A model generated the notes under the pieces. That model saw only the letters and a list, made by a program, of their open reading frames with translations. It was not told where the DNA came from and did not search any database. Shown here in pieces: positions 7,714 through 17,468 of a DNA stretch of 64,000 nucleotides. Origin of the DNA: Sutcliffiella horikoshii. Its GTDB lineage: Bacteria > Bacillota > Bacilli > Bacillales > Bacillaceae_I. The translations under genes were made by a program, and so were the position numbers. Numbering within the stretch: position 1 is the stretch's first letter; every line of letters starts with the position of its first letter. Where the stretch lies: positions 310,001 to 374,000 of the forward strand of contig NZ_CP020880.1 in NCBI RefSeq assembly GCF_002157855.1. Direction: 5' to 3'.

Positions 7714-8634
7714 ATGAAAAGCTTTTTGAGGTTACAAGATGTTCGTAACCGGCAAGAAGAAAGAAGAAAAAAAGGTTTCTTAGTTCCCGATAATTTAATG
7801 GATGTGGTTGATTATGCTGTTATTGAACGAGATCATGCGGAGTACCTTCGTCTTATGATAGAATACTCACCTTATGTATTGAAAATGCAGTATCGCCAAT
7901 TTGTAGGGAAAAGTCGTACTCATGGTGATGAGTTAATAAAAGTTTTAGTAGACCGGAAAATCTTGGGGAATAAAAAATTTAGAGGGTTGGTTTATTTATA
8001 TCCTCTAAAGAAGGCTATGGTTTGGTTTCACCAAAGTAAAGAGATTCAGTCGAAAAAAGAAGATAAGTTAGTAGAAGTAAAAGGTTTTCGACCAGAGCCG
8101 TCACCTAAATTACTGCTTAATTATTTTTCCAAAGCTGAATTTATTATTAAGAATGGTTCTTTTGGTTTGCTTGACTTAAATAGCAGATTACAAGAACTAG
8201 GTTATAAAGAAATGAAAATGGATAGAAATCTTACAATTAATAGCCTATTTAAAAAAAATGGAAGAGTGGAAATTATTGCTACTGCTAATCACTATGATTC
8301 ATACACTCAAGAACAATATTACAATTTCTTCATTCTTCTTTGGAGGGTTGTTCGTCAATTCCCTCATGAACTGAAAAAAAGGATAACAATTGTGGTTCTT
8401 TTGGAAGATGAATCATTAGAACTAGAAGTTTCAAAATATATAGAGCTTGCAAAAAAATCCATGCAGCATACTTACAATAAAAGTGGTTTACAGAAAGAGA
8501 AATTTGAAGTAAAAGCTATTACTTATGATGTAGGGATATCAAGGTATTATCAAGATTCAGCTCTTCTAAACAATATCATATCTGAACAAGAGGAACGTCA
8601 AATTAGGGAGTTTATGAAATTTGTGCCTCGCTAA
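7714..8634 (+). CDS. Unknown 306-residue protein, partner of the replication-relaxation-like gene
   Basis: Start ATG 7714 seven bases behind GGAGGG. The middle (about 140-270) has a nuclease-fold-like layout: KAEFIIKNGSF, GRVEIIATANHYD, then a hydrophobic strand ITIVVLLEDE. No catalytic set can be assigned with certainty. It ends with a glutamate/arginine-rich helix. It is in an operon with the genes at 7104 and 8661. Confidence 0.5.
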   Translation: MKSFLRLQDVRNRQEERRKKGFLVPDNLMDVVDYAVIERDHAEYLRLMIEYSPYVLKMQYRQFVGKSRTHGDELIKVLVDRKILGNKKFRGLVYLYPLKKAMVWFHQSKEIQSKKEDKLVEVKGFRPEPSPKLLLNYFSKAEFIIKNGSFGLLDLNSRLQELGYKEMKMDRNLTINSLFKKNGRVEIIATANHYDSYTQEQYYNFFILLWRVVRQFPHELKKRITIVVLLEDESLELEVSKYIELAKKSMQHTYNKSGLQKEKFEVKAITYDVGISRYYQDSALLNNIISEQEERQIREFMKFVPR

Positions 8635-8660
8635 TACCGCTGTTAGTGGAGGAGACTAAA

Positions 8661-8792
8661 TTGGGGGTATTCAATTTGAAGGAGAAAAAGGTTGTACAAT
8701 TATTTAAATCTATAAAGATAAAATCGACAGAAGAGAAAATCAAACAGTATGAAAAGGTTATTCAAGACTACAAGGATTGTCATAAAAAATAG
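8661..8792 (+). CDS. 43-residue charged peptide
   Basis: TTG 8661 lies behind GTGGAGGAG. The peptide is mostly lysine and glutamate and is predicted helical (STEEKIKQYEKVIQDYK). It ends right at the ribosome binding site of the next gene. It is a plausible small gene of the operon with no recognised family. Confidence 0.45.
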   Translation: MGVFNLKEKKVVQLFKSIKIKSTEEKIKQYEKVIQDYKDCHKK

Positions 8793-8806
8793 GAGAGGTG
8801 TTATGA

Positions 8807-9112
8807 TTGGGTGGTAGAAAAGTAATAGACCTTTTAAATGATAAGGAGAAGATAGCATATTATAAATATATGGCGGAATTGTTGCGATGTAAGAATGAGA
8901 AGCAGTTGAAGACTGTTAATAATAAGCTTGCTGATGTTTTGATTAATGCCGCCAATAGAGAAGTAGAAAAAATGGAATATGAACTGAACAATATTTTGTT
9001 GGATAATGGAGAAGAAGTTGTATTTGTAACGAATTATCAAGGAAGTTACCCGCCATTACCAAATCAACATTATTTTATAGAATTTTTTAAGGCAGTAGGG
9101 TTTAATTGTTAA
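8807..9112 (+). CDS. Unknown 101-residue protein ending the element operon
   Basis: It starts with TTG 8807; a nearby ATG at 8803 is followed by an early stop. AGGAGAGGTG lies upstream. It is helical and charged in the first 70 residues, with VVFVTNYQGSYPPLPNQ in the C-terminal part. No domain is recognised. It is the last plus-strand gene before the convergent restriction-modification operon. Confidence 0.5.
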   Translation: MGGRKVIDLLNDKEKIAYYKYMAELLRCKNEKQLKTVNNKLADVLINAANREVEKMEYELNNILLDNGEEVVFVTNYQGSYPPLPNQHYFIEFFKAVGFNC

Positions 9113-9378
9113 ATCGTGGAAATCATTAAACCAAAGAGAAGGTAGTCTTTTACGTTGTGTTTAAAAACACCTATCTTCACTATTTTTGGCCTGTACTCCT
9201 CAGGGTTGATTAATTTATGCAGTTTGTTTCTTTGCCTCTAGAGACTAGCATTTGTGCCGCCTCATGGCGTCCTGTGGCCTCAAGGATTAGTTATAAAATC
9301 AATTAGCTTTCAAGTACAGAAGCAAAAACATTTTAAACCAAAAATTAGGAAAAATGCAATATTGAGTCTTATCTTTTA
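9113..9378. other. Intergenic junction between the element and the hsd operon
   Basis: No gene is seen. A GTGTTTAAAAACAC palindrome lies near 9158, and a mildly GC-rich stretch with GCC/GGC self-complementarity lies near 9250-9290. This is where the right end or attachment site of the element would be expected, but I cannot identify one. Confidence 0.4.
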
Positions 9379-9418
9379 AGTAAAGTCCAACTACACACAT
9401 TTGCAGTTGGACTTTACT
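9379..9418. terminator. 14-bp perfect hairpin between convergent units
   Basis: AGTAAAGTCCAACT (9379-9392) pairs exactly with AGTTGGACTTTACT (9405-9418). It stands 13 bases after the end of hsdR on the minus strand. The flanking T runs are weak, but the stem can serve as a terminator for either direction. Confidence 0.65.
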
Positions 9419-9431
9419 AAATAAATCTATA

Positions 9432-12400
9432 CTATTTCAACTCGTTTTCTAAAGGTAAAATAATTTCATCTAATGTCTTTCTCCATTGTCGCTTCATTTC
9501 TGGGCCATATTTCAAAGGTCTTGCTCCTGGATGTACCGCTTTATACTTATCAAATTCCTTGCTGTTAATTATTCCCCCAATATTCGGGATAGGATCTATT
9601 CCTATCTGATATTGAACTGCAGAGGCATGTAGCTCTCGCTCTTCCACAAACCAAGCATTTGCGAATTCTTTTATAGTTTGATTGTAGGACTGCGTAAAGT
9701 AAGAACGTTTCACTACAAAAACATCTTCCTCTGGAGATATTTCTTTGTTATCGACAGCGTTTAAAATAGATCGGTAGACCTCTTTAACAACTTCTGATTT
9801 TTTTAACTTTTGAAGTGCTTTTTCAATCTCAAATCGGATACTCTGATTGTTTGCCGAATACGTACCCAATAACTGGTCAATATAGGTTGAATCAATGTCA
9901 TAGAGTTTAATCGCATTTTCTCCATAGAATTCAATGCCTGAGAAATCTGGGCTCGTTCCTTCGCCACCTTCCTCTACGAGCGATCCCTTCACCGTGTTAT
10001 ACACGCCAATATATTCTTCTAGTGTCTTTACCTGTTCTTGAAGAACTTTTGATTTCTCCATATCATCATTGTAATCATCATACGTAACTAGAGCCTCAAA
10101 GGCATTATTTAGCTCTTGAAAGGCTTTCACAAATTCAATTCGAATTTCCAGTGAAGAATGTTCATTAATATCTGTAGGGTTTGGCACTAGAGTTTTCAGA
10201 GATTTATGTGCCTTCTTGAACCGTTTTTTTGATTCGTCAAAGGTCGGATAAACAAGTTGGGAATCTTCGTTTTCATTGGAGTATAATTTTGTCGCATCCT
10301 TTACGTTCTGCTCCATCGTTGAAGGTTTACGGAATGTTACGATCAATCCCTTCGTTTTTCCAGGATACGTGCGATTGGTGCGAGAAAAGGCTTGAATCAA
10401 GTTGGCATAGCTTAAATTACGGTCAACAAATAGGGTTTGAATGGTTGGTGCATCAAATCCAGTTAGTAAGCGATCTACAACGATTACTAAATCAATCTGC
10501 TTCCCAAACTGTTTAAATTCTGCTCTTTTACGAGCTAAACGATTGTTAATGTCGCCATTATACCGTTCAATATCTTCAATCGACCAAGCCGTTTGATAAT
10601 AATGGTTATACTCTTTTATAATGCCTTTCATTTCATCTTGGAATTGATTTGAATTTTCTTCGTTTTCTTGTACCGAATAGGTAATTGCAATTCTTGGGAA
10701 ATTGGGATCATCTATCGTACGTCCTGTCCGAATTGGATGACCTGCAAATTCGGTTGTTATCCATTCAGGATTTTTCGTCATTTCTTTAATAGCATGATAA
10801 TATCGTTTTGCCATGTCAATGGAACTCGTTGTTAAAATGGCTGACTTTTGAGGACGGCCATTTTTAAAATCAAATTTTGTGTAGGCGTTATCAGGCCGAA
10901 AGATCTTATGAATAACTTTTTGAATATGCTCCTCATTTTCATAGGAAGAGTTCGGAATATAAGTTTCCTTCTCTATTCCATCCATTTTATCAATCATTTC
11001 GTTCAGTTCGTCATCACTACAATCGGCGAATTTTTCATTCTGACGCAGTTGATTAAAAATAGAATTATATAGGGAGGTTGGTTCAATCGTATCTTCGTGT
11101 TCTACTTGAAACCCTAAAACTGAACCATCCTCTAATGCATTCTTAATGGTATAGGTATGAAGAATTTCCCCATACTGATCACGCGTGGTCCGTGCCAATT
11201 GACCTTTCGCTTGTTTTTTATTTTCATTAAAAATCGGCGTACCTGTAAAACCGAACCATGTAGAGTTTGGAAAGAATCCCTTAATGGATTCCATTCCCTC
11301 TGCACTTAACGCTCGGTGACATTCATCCACAACAAAAACAATATGCTGCCCAATCAATTTCTTAAAGCGCTGGGTGCCACTTTTTTCTTCTTGTTTTTGA
11401 GCAATTCGTAAAGCAGATTCCAATTTTTGTCGTGTGGTAATAATAACTGTATTCGAGTTGGCATCAGATAACAGAGTTTCACTTAGTTTCTTCGCACTCT
11501 TTGTCCCAACTATTAAGCTATTAGCCTTAGCTTTGCCCGAAGAAATACCCGTATTAAACTCTGAAGCAAACTTAGTGAATTCCGTTGTTGTTTGATTATC
11601 TAAGTCTTTTCGGTCGATGATCATTATTGTTCGGTCTACACCTGGCTTACGGGCTAGTAACTTCGTAGATACAAAACTTGTTAATGTCTTTCCTGAACCG
11701 GTCGCATGCCACACGAATCCAGATTCTCGTTTCATGGCAGATGTAAACAAAGCCTCGATCGCATGAATTTGATACGGATGTAATACCATCAATGCTTTAT
11801 TGTCCTGATCCTCACTAACGATCGTATAATTAGCAACCAAACGGTGGGCATCTGGAATGTTTAGAACTTGTTTTACAAATTCATAGAGGTTTTCTACTTT
11901 GCGATTATCAGTAGTCCGCCAGCTAAAGACAAATTTTTTATGCATGTCTTTTGGCATTGCATTGGCAAAATAGCGAGTTGTTTGTTCGTTTGAAATCACA
12001 AAAAGCTGCAGCGTAGAAAAGATGTTGTTTCGAAACATCCCTTCCTCTGCGTATTTTTTTATCTGGTTGTAAGCTTGGAATACACCGTCTTTGGCATTTA
12101 CCTGCTTCAATTCTATTTGTACGATAGGCAGTCCATTGATTAAGAGTGTCACGTCAAATCGACGATCACGACCATCAGCGTCTACCTTTTGTTTAGCAAT
12201 CTGATGCACCACTTCGTATGTAGAGATGCCGCCCCCGATGTCTTGGTTGGAATACAAAATCAGCGACATTGACCCTAAAGATACATCCTCACGTTCTATC
12301 GTAATCCGAGCAATTCCATTCTCACCCTTTAGCCATCTAGCCGCATCGAAAGGAGTCTTTGTTCTCGAGAGTAATTCTGTTTTAATTGAATCAAACTCTT

Positions 12401-12587
12401 TATCAGAAATGGAGTGTTCCCCAATTTCTGATAAGTTATTTTGGGTAATCTTTTGACGCAAGTTCTTCCAAAGGTCTTCTTCAGACTTTAAATCCGGACG
12501 ATAATTCCACTGATTATGCCCTTCCCCTAACACTTCAATCAGGCGACGTTCCACCTCAGCTTCATCATTATAGGATATCTTTGTCAT
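9432..12587 (-). CDS. hsdR: Type I restriction enzyme R subunit
   Basis: 1051 residues, normal for HsdR. It is the motor and nuclease subunit: it moves DNA using ATP and cuts at random far from the unmethylated recognition site. The N-terminal PD-(D/E)XK site is D145...E159-x-K161 (RFDVTLLINGLPIVQIELKQ). The SF2 helicase core follows, with HATGSGKT at 294-301, DECH at 421-424 and the GFTGTP motif. The end is the C-terminal HsdM/S-docking region. ATG is preceded by GGGGGAG. It is the last gene of the operon, 23 bases after hsdS, and is intact. Confidence 0.95.
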   Translation of the reverse strand: MTKISYNDEAEVERRLIEVLGEGHNQWNYRPDLKSEEDLWKNLRQKITQNNLSEIGEHSISDKEFDSIKTELLSRTKTPFDAARWLKGENGIARITIEREDVSLGSMSLILYSNQDIGGGISTYEVVHQIAKQKVDADGRDRRFDVTLLINGLPIVQIELKQVNAKDGVFQAYNQIKKYAEEGMFRNNIFSTLQLFVISNEQTTRYFANAMPKDMHKKFVFSWRTTDNRKVENLYEFVKQVLNIPDAHRLVANYTIVSEDQDNKALMVLHPYQIHAIEALFTSAMKRESGFVWHATGSGKTLTSFVSTKLLARKPGVDRTIMIIDRKDLDNQTTTEFTKFASEFNTGISSGKAKANSLIVGTKSAKKLSETLLSDANSNTVIITTRQKLESALRIAQKQEEKSGTQRFKKLIGQHIVFVVDECHRALSAEGMESIKGFFPNSTWFGFTGTPIFNENKKQAKGQLARTTRDQYGEILHTYTIKNALEDGSVLGFQVEHEDTIEPTSLYNSIFNQLRQNEKFADCSDDELNEMIDKMDGIEKETYIPNSSYENEEHIQKVIHKIFRPDNAYTKFDFKNGRPQKSAILTTSSIDMAKRYYHAIKEMTKNPEWITTEFAGHPIRTGRTIDDPNFPRIAITYSVQENEENSNQFQDEMKGIIKEYNHYYQTAWSIEDIERYNGDINNRLARKRAEFKQFGKQIDLVIVVDRLLTGFDAPTIQTLFVDRNLSYANLIQAFSRTNRTYPGKTKGLIVTFRKPSTMEQNVKDATKLYSNENEDSQLVYPTFDESKKRFKKAHKSLKTLVPNPTDINEHSSLEIRIEFVKAFQELNNAFEALVTYDDYNDDMEKSKVLQEQVKTLEEYIGVYNTVKGSLVEEGGEGTSPDFSGIEFYGENAIKLYDIDSTYIDQLLGTYSANNQSIRFEIEKALQKLKKSEVVKEVYRSILNAVDNKEISPEEDVFVVKRSYFTQSYNQTIKEFANAWFVEERELHASAVQYQIGIDPIPNIGGIINSKEFDKYKAVHPGARPLKYGPEMKRQWRKTLDEIILPLENELK

Positions 12588-12610
12588 GTTTCTCCCCCTT
12601 TTCCATTTGC

Positions 12611-13855
12611 TTAAACAAACATCTTTTGTAGAAATGCTTTTTTCGTTTTTTTCAAGGCTTCTAATTCACGCTGATGAAGGGTGATGAGATTGTCGAGTTG
12701 CTGGAAAAAGGCACCGATTTTCTTTTGTTCCTCAAGATTAGGGGTGATTTGTGTATGGAATTTTTCTAATTCTCGCATACCTAAATTTGGCTGAGTACCG
12801 CTAGAAGCTTTATCTTTTACTTGGTTTTGCATCTTTCTTGTTTGTAATAAGAAATACAAAAAGTACGGATTAGACACTTCACCAACTCGCATGGCAGCTA
12901 ATGGAGACCAAATATTAAAACGCTCTTTAGTTTCAACGATTGCCGTCTTACCCACAGTTGAACCTGACTTAACCAAGAAGACATCATGATATTGAGGTCT
13001 GTACTTTTTAGAGTACAACTCATCAGTCTCTTCAGAAATATATCCACGTTTTCTGTCAAAATCAATCTGATTATCAACGATTGCATCAACTGAGATAAAT
13101 GGGATTCCACTCTCTTCAAGTTTGGGAGTTTCATGAGGTCCATCAGTAACAGGCTCTGCCAACATTTCACGAAGTTTACACTGTTCCCACTCTCCAGTAA
13201 ATCCTGGGAAACGAACTTCCGGCACGGACTCCCCTTCTTTTGGAAATAATTTTTGTAAGAAACCCTGTTTTGTTTGTTTGAGGGTGGTTAGTTCTTGCTG
13301 ATGAATAGCTATTGTGTCGTCTAGTTGTTTGAATAAGTTTCCTATTTTGGTTTGCTCTTCTCTTTCCGGAAAAATTAAGTTCACCTTTTTTAAATCTGAA
13401 TTATGTAAGTGAACTACAGATTTCCCTTGTGCGCGTTTGCTTAGTTCTTTTTGCTGCTCGCCATTAGAAATAGTCAGAGCTAAAAACACTGGGTCAATTT
13501 TATCACTTGGTTGTACAATATTTAAATCTCCACCCAATATAATTCCCGGAACACTAACAAAAGATGCTCTTGAAATATCTTCTGAAGTTTCTCCAGAAGA
13601 TGGAATAATTACTTCATTACCTTTACTTATTACGGATCTTTCTTTTAATTTAGTAAAAGTGTCTACAGATTTTATAACCGTTTCGTACTTTGTATATAAA
13701 CGCCCATACAATATAATTTGGCTACCTTTATCAGTTAAATCACTTTTTGAATATCCATTACCCCTAAAGAAATTAGCTATATCTCCCAACTTCTGTTGTT
13801 CCCAATCTCCAGAAAATTCTGGAAAACGAACTTCTGGTGTCCATTTACTTTTCAC
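12611..13855 (-). CDS. hsdS: Type I restriction-modification specificity subunit S
   Basis: 414 residues with the standard two target-recognition domains. Each half begins with a PEVRFP-x-F-x-G-WE signature (residues about 8-19 and 213-224) and ends in a conserved helix (QLDDTIAIHQQELTTLKQTK and QLDNLITLHQRELEALKKTK). The subunit reads the bipartite DNA target and positions two HsdM and two HsdR subunits. The start is GTG, overlapping the end of hsdM by 11 bases. The recognition sequence cannot be predicted by eye. Confidence 0.93.
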   Translation of the reverse strand: MKSKWTPEVRFPEFSGDWEQQKLGDIANFFRGNGYSKSDLTDKGSQIILYGRLYTKYETVIKSVDTFTKLKERSVISKGNEVIIPSSGETSEDISRASFVSVPGIILGGDLNIVQPSDKIDPVFLALTISNGEQQKELSKRAQGKSVVHLHNSDLKKVNLIFPEREEQTKIGNLFKQLDDTIAIHQQELTTLKQTKQGFLQKLFPKEGESVPEVRFPGFTGEWEQCKLREMLAEPVTDGPHETPKLEESGIPFISVDAIVDNQIDFDRKRGYISEETDELYSKKYRPQYHDVFLVKSGSTVGKTAIVETKERFNIWSPLAAMRVGEVSNPYFLYFLLQTRKMQNQVKDKASSGTQPNLGMRELEKFHTQITPNLEEQKKIGAFFQQLDNLITLHQRELEALKKTKKAFLQKMFV

Positions 13856-15437
13856 GATAAAACACCTCTAATGCACCATTGATCCATTCTGCGTTTTCCT
13901 CATCAAATTGTAATGATGAAATCATATCAAATAGACTAGATTCTAGTTCTGCTTTTTCTTTACGAATATCTTTAATTGTTGAGCCGATTACAGCCATATC
14001 CACAGCTGTTTCTTCCACAAAAGTATCTACGTATCTAGGAATATTTAAATTAAACTCATTTTCTTTAATCTCATCAAATGAAGCAACGTGACTATATCTC
14101 TCAACGCTTTCCCGATTTCTATACGTTTCTACAATTTTATCTAGATTATCTTTGGAAAGTTTATTCTGGTTCTTTCCTTTTATAAACCCTTTACTCGCAT
14201 CAATAAACAGAACATCACGCGTTTCGCGATTCTTCTTCAAGATGATGACTGTGGTGGGAATGGACGTTCCAAAGAATAAGTTGCCTGGCATTCCAATAAC
14301 GGCATCGATGCTTCCATCTTCTAATAGTTTCTTTCGGATGACACCTTCTGCAGCTCCACGGAAGAGAACCCCATGCGGTAAGACAATTGCCATCGTTCCT
14401 GAATCTTTCAAATGATAGAAACCATGTAAAAGAAAGGCGAAATCTGCTTTTGATTTTGGCGCCAACTTTCCGAAACGGTTGAAGCGAGAATCATCTAAGA
14501 ATGTGTCATCTGCCGACCATTTTGCAGAATACGGAGGATTCATAAGAACGGAATCAAACGTATAAGGCTCATCTGTCGGCCAGTCTTTATTCAGTGTATC
14601 TCCATTACGCAAACGCATATCTTCTTTATCTACACCATGCAAGATCAAGTTCATTTTTGCCAGGTTAAAGGTTGTTGTATTTAGTTCTTGTCCATGATAT
14701 TTAACGCTGTCCGGAAAGTTTATATAGTTACGAATATTCAACATCAAGGAACCCGAGCCCATGGTTGGATCATATACGCTAAACAATTTTTTGTCTTCTT
14801 GACCCATTGCAGCAATACGAGCCATCATGTCCGATACTTCATGAGGCGTATAAAATTCTCCAGCTTTTTTCCCAGCTTCTGAAGCAAATTGACCGATCAA
14901 GAATTCATAGGCATCTCCAATTACGTCTCCATCATGTCCCATCAAATCGACATCGTTTAGTTTCTTTAAAACTTCTGTGATGGTAATGTTTCGTTGTTGA
15001 TCATCTGAACCCAGTTTTTTTGATTTTAAATCCACATCATCAAACAATCCATTGAATTGATCATATTTGGTCGCTAGATCGATAAAGGCTTTATTTAAGT
15101 CATTCAACTGAAACGTGTTTTGCTTTGCTTGGTCGGTTAATACATTGAATAAGTGTTCTGGCGCAATATCATAGCCTAGAGTATCTACTAGCGTTTCAAT
15201 GAGATCATTTTTGATATCATCGTCTGCTAATAGATTTATGTACAATTGAGTTTGTTTCGTTTGTGTGTTGTATTCTTCAAGTGACTCATCAGCGATGACA
15301 ACCACTTTTTCTAGTAATTTATCCGATAAGTACTTGTAAAATATCAAACCTAATAAATAGTTTTTGTATTCAGATGCATCCATTTTGCTCCGCAAATTGT
15401 CTGCGGCACTAAATAACTTTTGGTTTAATCCTGCCAT
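13845..15437 (-). CDS. hsdM: Type I restriction-modification methyltransferase subunit M
   Basis: 530 residues. An N6-adenine methyltransferase: it carries the SAM-binding DPTMGSGS at 223-230, the catalytic NPPY at 300-303, and the HsdM N-terminal helical domain. GEFYTPHEVSDMM (193-205) is typical of the family. ATG lies behind GGGGAAAG. It overlaps hsdS by 11 bases. Together with HsdS it protects host DNA; with HsdR it restricts foreign DNA. Confidence 0.95.
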   Translation of the reverse strand: MAGLNQKLFSAADNLRSKMDASEYKNYLLGLIFYKYLSDKLLEKVVVIADESLEEYNTQTKQTQLYINLLADDDIKNDLIETLVDTLGYDIAPEHLFNVLTDQAKQNTFQLNDLNKAFIDLATKYDQFNGLFDDVDLKSKKLGSDDQQRNITITEVLKKLNDVDLMGHDGDVIGDAYEFLIGQFASEAGKKAGEFYTPHEVSDMMARIAAMGQEDKKLFSVYDPTMGSGSLMLNIRNYINFPDSVKYHGQELNTTTFNLAKMNLILHGVDKEDMRLRNGDTLNKDWPTDEPYTFDSVLMNPPYSAKWSADDTFLDDSRFNRFGKLAPKSKADFAFLLHGFYHLKDSGTMAIVLPHGVLFRGAAEGVIRKKLLEDGSIDAVIGMPGNLFFGTSIPTTVIILKKNRETRDVLFIDASKGFIKGKNQNKLSKDNLDKIVETYRNRESVERYSHVASFDEIKENEFNLNIPRYVDTFVEETAVDMAVIGSTIKDIRKEKAELESSLFDMISSLQFDEENAEWINGALEVFYREK

Positions 15438-15467
15438 GTTTCTTTCCCCATTTCTTTTTTGCTTTGT

Positions 15468-16025
15468 CTAGTAATCTAGTTTTCTTAAAACTTCTAAATA
15501 CAGCTGTTCTTCAAGTTCTGCCTGTTTTTTTGCTAGAGCTTGCTGCTTCTTTAAATAGAAATAAGCTTTTCCAATTGTCCGTTGTTTCTCAAGAGTTGGT
15601 AGCTTAAATTCCAACTCTTTTAATATAGCTGGAGTTAACTTGGGTACAGTACTTCCTTGCATACTGATGGCCATCTGCTTTTTAATCGAGGATGATTCAT
15701 TCAACGCATAACACAGATATCTGCTATCCAGTCCATCATGCTCGATAATGAGTTTCGCAAAGTTTTGGTTAATAATTTTCCCTTGGTTTTGGTCACTCAC
15801 TATTGCAGCTCTGGAACTAACAAAACTAAAAACAACATCTCCAGCACGGCTTAAGTAGCCATCTCTTTGATCTTCATGGCTACCAGCTTTAGATTTTAGA
15901 AATAAACCTTCTAAATCATGAATTAGATCCTCATACGAATAAGCCACAAGAGATAGATTATTTTTTTCAGTTCCTCTCGAAAGGTTTCTTCCAATTTTAA
16001 CAGTTACAATCTCTTCAAGTTTCAT
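15468..16025 (-). CDS. Half-size HsdS-like protein with one target-recognition domain
   Basis: 185 residues, less than half of a normal HsdS. It has one target-recognition domain (KLEEIVTVKIGRNLSRG at the start, GSTVPKLTPAILKELEFKLP about 125-144) and one conserved helix at the end (TIGKAYFYLKKQQALAKKQ). It is the first gene of the operon, 30 bases before hsdM, and looks intact with a start codon and stop. Half-HsdS proteins can dimerise into functional specificity subunits or be remnants. It may give this system a second specificity or modulate assembly. That is inference. Confidence 0.75.
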   Translation of the reverse strand: MKLEEIVTVKIGRNLSRGTEKNNLSLVAYSYEDLIHDLEGLFLKSKAGSHEDQRDGYLSRAGDVVFSFVSSRAAIVSDQNQGKIINQNFAKLIIEHDGLDSRYLCYALNESSSIKKQMAISMQGSTVPKLTPAILKELEFKLPTLEKQRTIGKAYFYLKKQQALAKKQAELEEQLYLEVLRKLDY

Positions 16026-16426
16026 ATCCCGCCCTCTTTTATGTATTTCTTTGAAATTACAATTGAATCATATCACTCAGAAATTGAACCGTCAACAATT
16101 ATTAAGTAATTCCGAAGAATTACATTTAATTTATTAGTTGTATCATCATCTTCAACTTTTCAATCAAACCAATAGGTTGTCTCACTTTTGTCATTTTTCA
16201 AATCCATAAGTCATGTTTTTTAACACCTTTGGCAACAAATCATCTTGTTTCTCATTATAAAAGCTATTTTCCCCAGTAATTCTTATGCTTTTTACCTTGT
16301 CATCAACTACTTTGAAAATTTCACATTAACAGGGATTACTAACAATTACCCATCTTTCGTATAGTGTGGCAAAATGGTAAAATATATATAATTAACTGTT
16401 TTATTACATTTATGGAGGATGAAAAG
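16026..16426. other. Intergenic region between the hsd operon and a lipoprotein gene
   Basis: Divergent promoter region. The minus-strand promoter of the restriction operon and the plus-strand promoter of the lipoprotein gene should lie here. A TAAAATATATATAAT stretch near 16378 could supply a -10 element. I see no further gene. Confidence 0.4.
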
Positions 16427-17065
16427 ATGAAAAAGGTATGGTGGATACTTTTACTACTATTAAGCTTGGCATTGGTAGGTTGTAACAACGTTACTTCGGA
16501 CGGGGAAGATATAGATCAAATTGAAAGCCATGAAGAAGCCAGCATACAATACAAACAAGATATAGACAGCGTTGTTTCCGACCTGTTAAAAACAGTCGCA
16601 TCAGCTGAAAACATGATTCAAAACTACGCACATGTTTGGAATGCTGGCATTAGTAAGGATACATATATGACCATTGAACACGCACAAAATCTCTTGAGTA
16701 TAGACGAATCTACAGCAAGAAAGTACTTTGCAACCAGCGGATATACAAATTTTATTGATAGTGACTTTCAAAAGCTCATACAAGAATTAAAATTCTATTA
16801 CACTGATACTGGGAAAATTCCTGAACTTCAATCTAATATGGAGAGCATCCAAGCGAATCTTCAAAACCTGAATGATCCACCAGTTGAATATGAACCGATC
16901 TTTGCAGAGGTGCTCGAGTTATATCGTATTGGCAACGAATACACTCAGTTTGCCATCAACCCTACAGGTTCATTGATTACCTACAATCAATCTACTAATC
17001 AGTTATCAACTGATTTTATTAGTCAACATAATCGAGTCGCAATTCTAAAACCCGGAAAAGAATAA
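16427..17065 (+). CDS. Predicted lipoprotein of unknown function
   Basis: 212 residues from ATG 16427, eight bases behind TGGAGG; an upstream in-frame stretch lacks a site. The signal peptide MKKVWWILLLLLSLALVGC ends with the lipobox LVGC, so Cys19 should be lipidated and anchor the protein outside the membrane. The mature part is helical and acidic (SIQYKQDIDSVVSDLLKTV...). No domain name can be given. It stands alone and is followed by a terminator. Confidence 0.8.
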   Translation: MKKVWWILLLLLSLALVGCNNVTSDGEDIDQIESHEEASIQYKQDIDSVVSDLLKTVASAENMIQNYAHVWNAGISKDTYMTIEHAQNLLSIDESTARKYFATSGYTNFIDSDFQKLIQELKFYYTDTGKIPELQSNMESIQANLQNLNDPPVEYEPIFAEVLELYRIGNEYTQFAINPTGSLITYNQSTNQLSTDFISQHNRVAILKPGKE

Positions 17066-17108
17066 ACGGTCAGAACACACAAGTTTATTTTGAGTTCGAA
17101 GATAATCG

Positions 17109-17139
17109 AAAAAAGAGACCTTTTTATGGTTTCTTTTTT
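17109..17139 (+). terminator. Rho-independent terminator of the lipoprotein gene
   Basis: AAAAGAGACC pairs with GGTTTCTTTT around a TTTTTAT loop, ending in T-rich DNA 44 bases after the stop. Confidence 0.75.
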
Positions 17140-17235
17140 ATGTAAATTATTATTGTCAGAGACTTCTTAAAAATTAAACATCAAAATTAGAGTTGCCAGC
17201 CAAACGAAAAACAGATATGCGCGAGGTAACTGAAA

Positions 17236-17340
17236 AAGTGTCATAACTTAAAAGTTTTGACACTTCTATATTAGAGTGATGAAGTCAAGGTGTGAGCCGA
17301 TCTCATAACTTAATGTCATAATTAGTATGATAAAGGGGAC
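17236..17340. repeat. Inverted-repeat region, possible old resolvase site
   Basis: AAGTGTCATAACTT and AAGTTTTGACACTT form an inverted pair with one mismatch near 17237-17268. Related CATAACTTAATGTCATAATTAG follows about 40 bp later. Together with the decayed recombinase-like start at 17348 this may be the remnant res region of a lost transposon. The call is weak. Confidence 0.3.
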
Positions 17341-17347
17341 TGGTATT

Positions 17348-17393
17348 ATGAAATACGGATATGTGAGAGCTCTCTTACAAGGAGAAATATGAT
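17348..17393 (+). pseudogene. Possible 5' remnant of a serine recombinase gene
   Basis: ATG 17348 encodes MKYGYVRALLQGEI then stop. Small serine resolvases commonly begin with a strand like M-x-x-GYARVST. Only this first strand remains, so the call rests on a short resemblance. Confidence 0.25.
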
Positions 17394-17468
17394 ATAATTG
17401 AAAATATTGGATATTCCATTAAAGGGCAGTATATTTCAATATAATGTGATTCTAGAGGAAGTGAAGCT

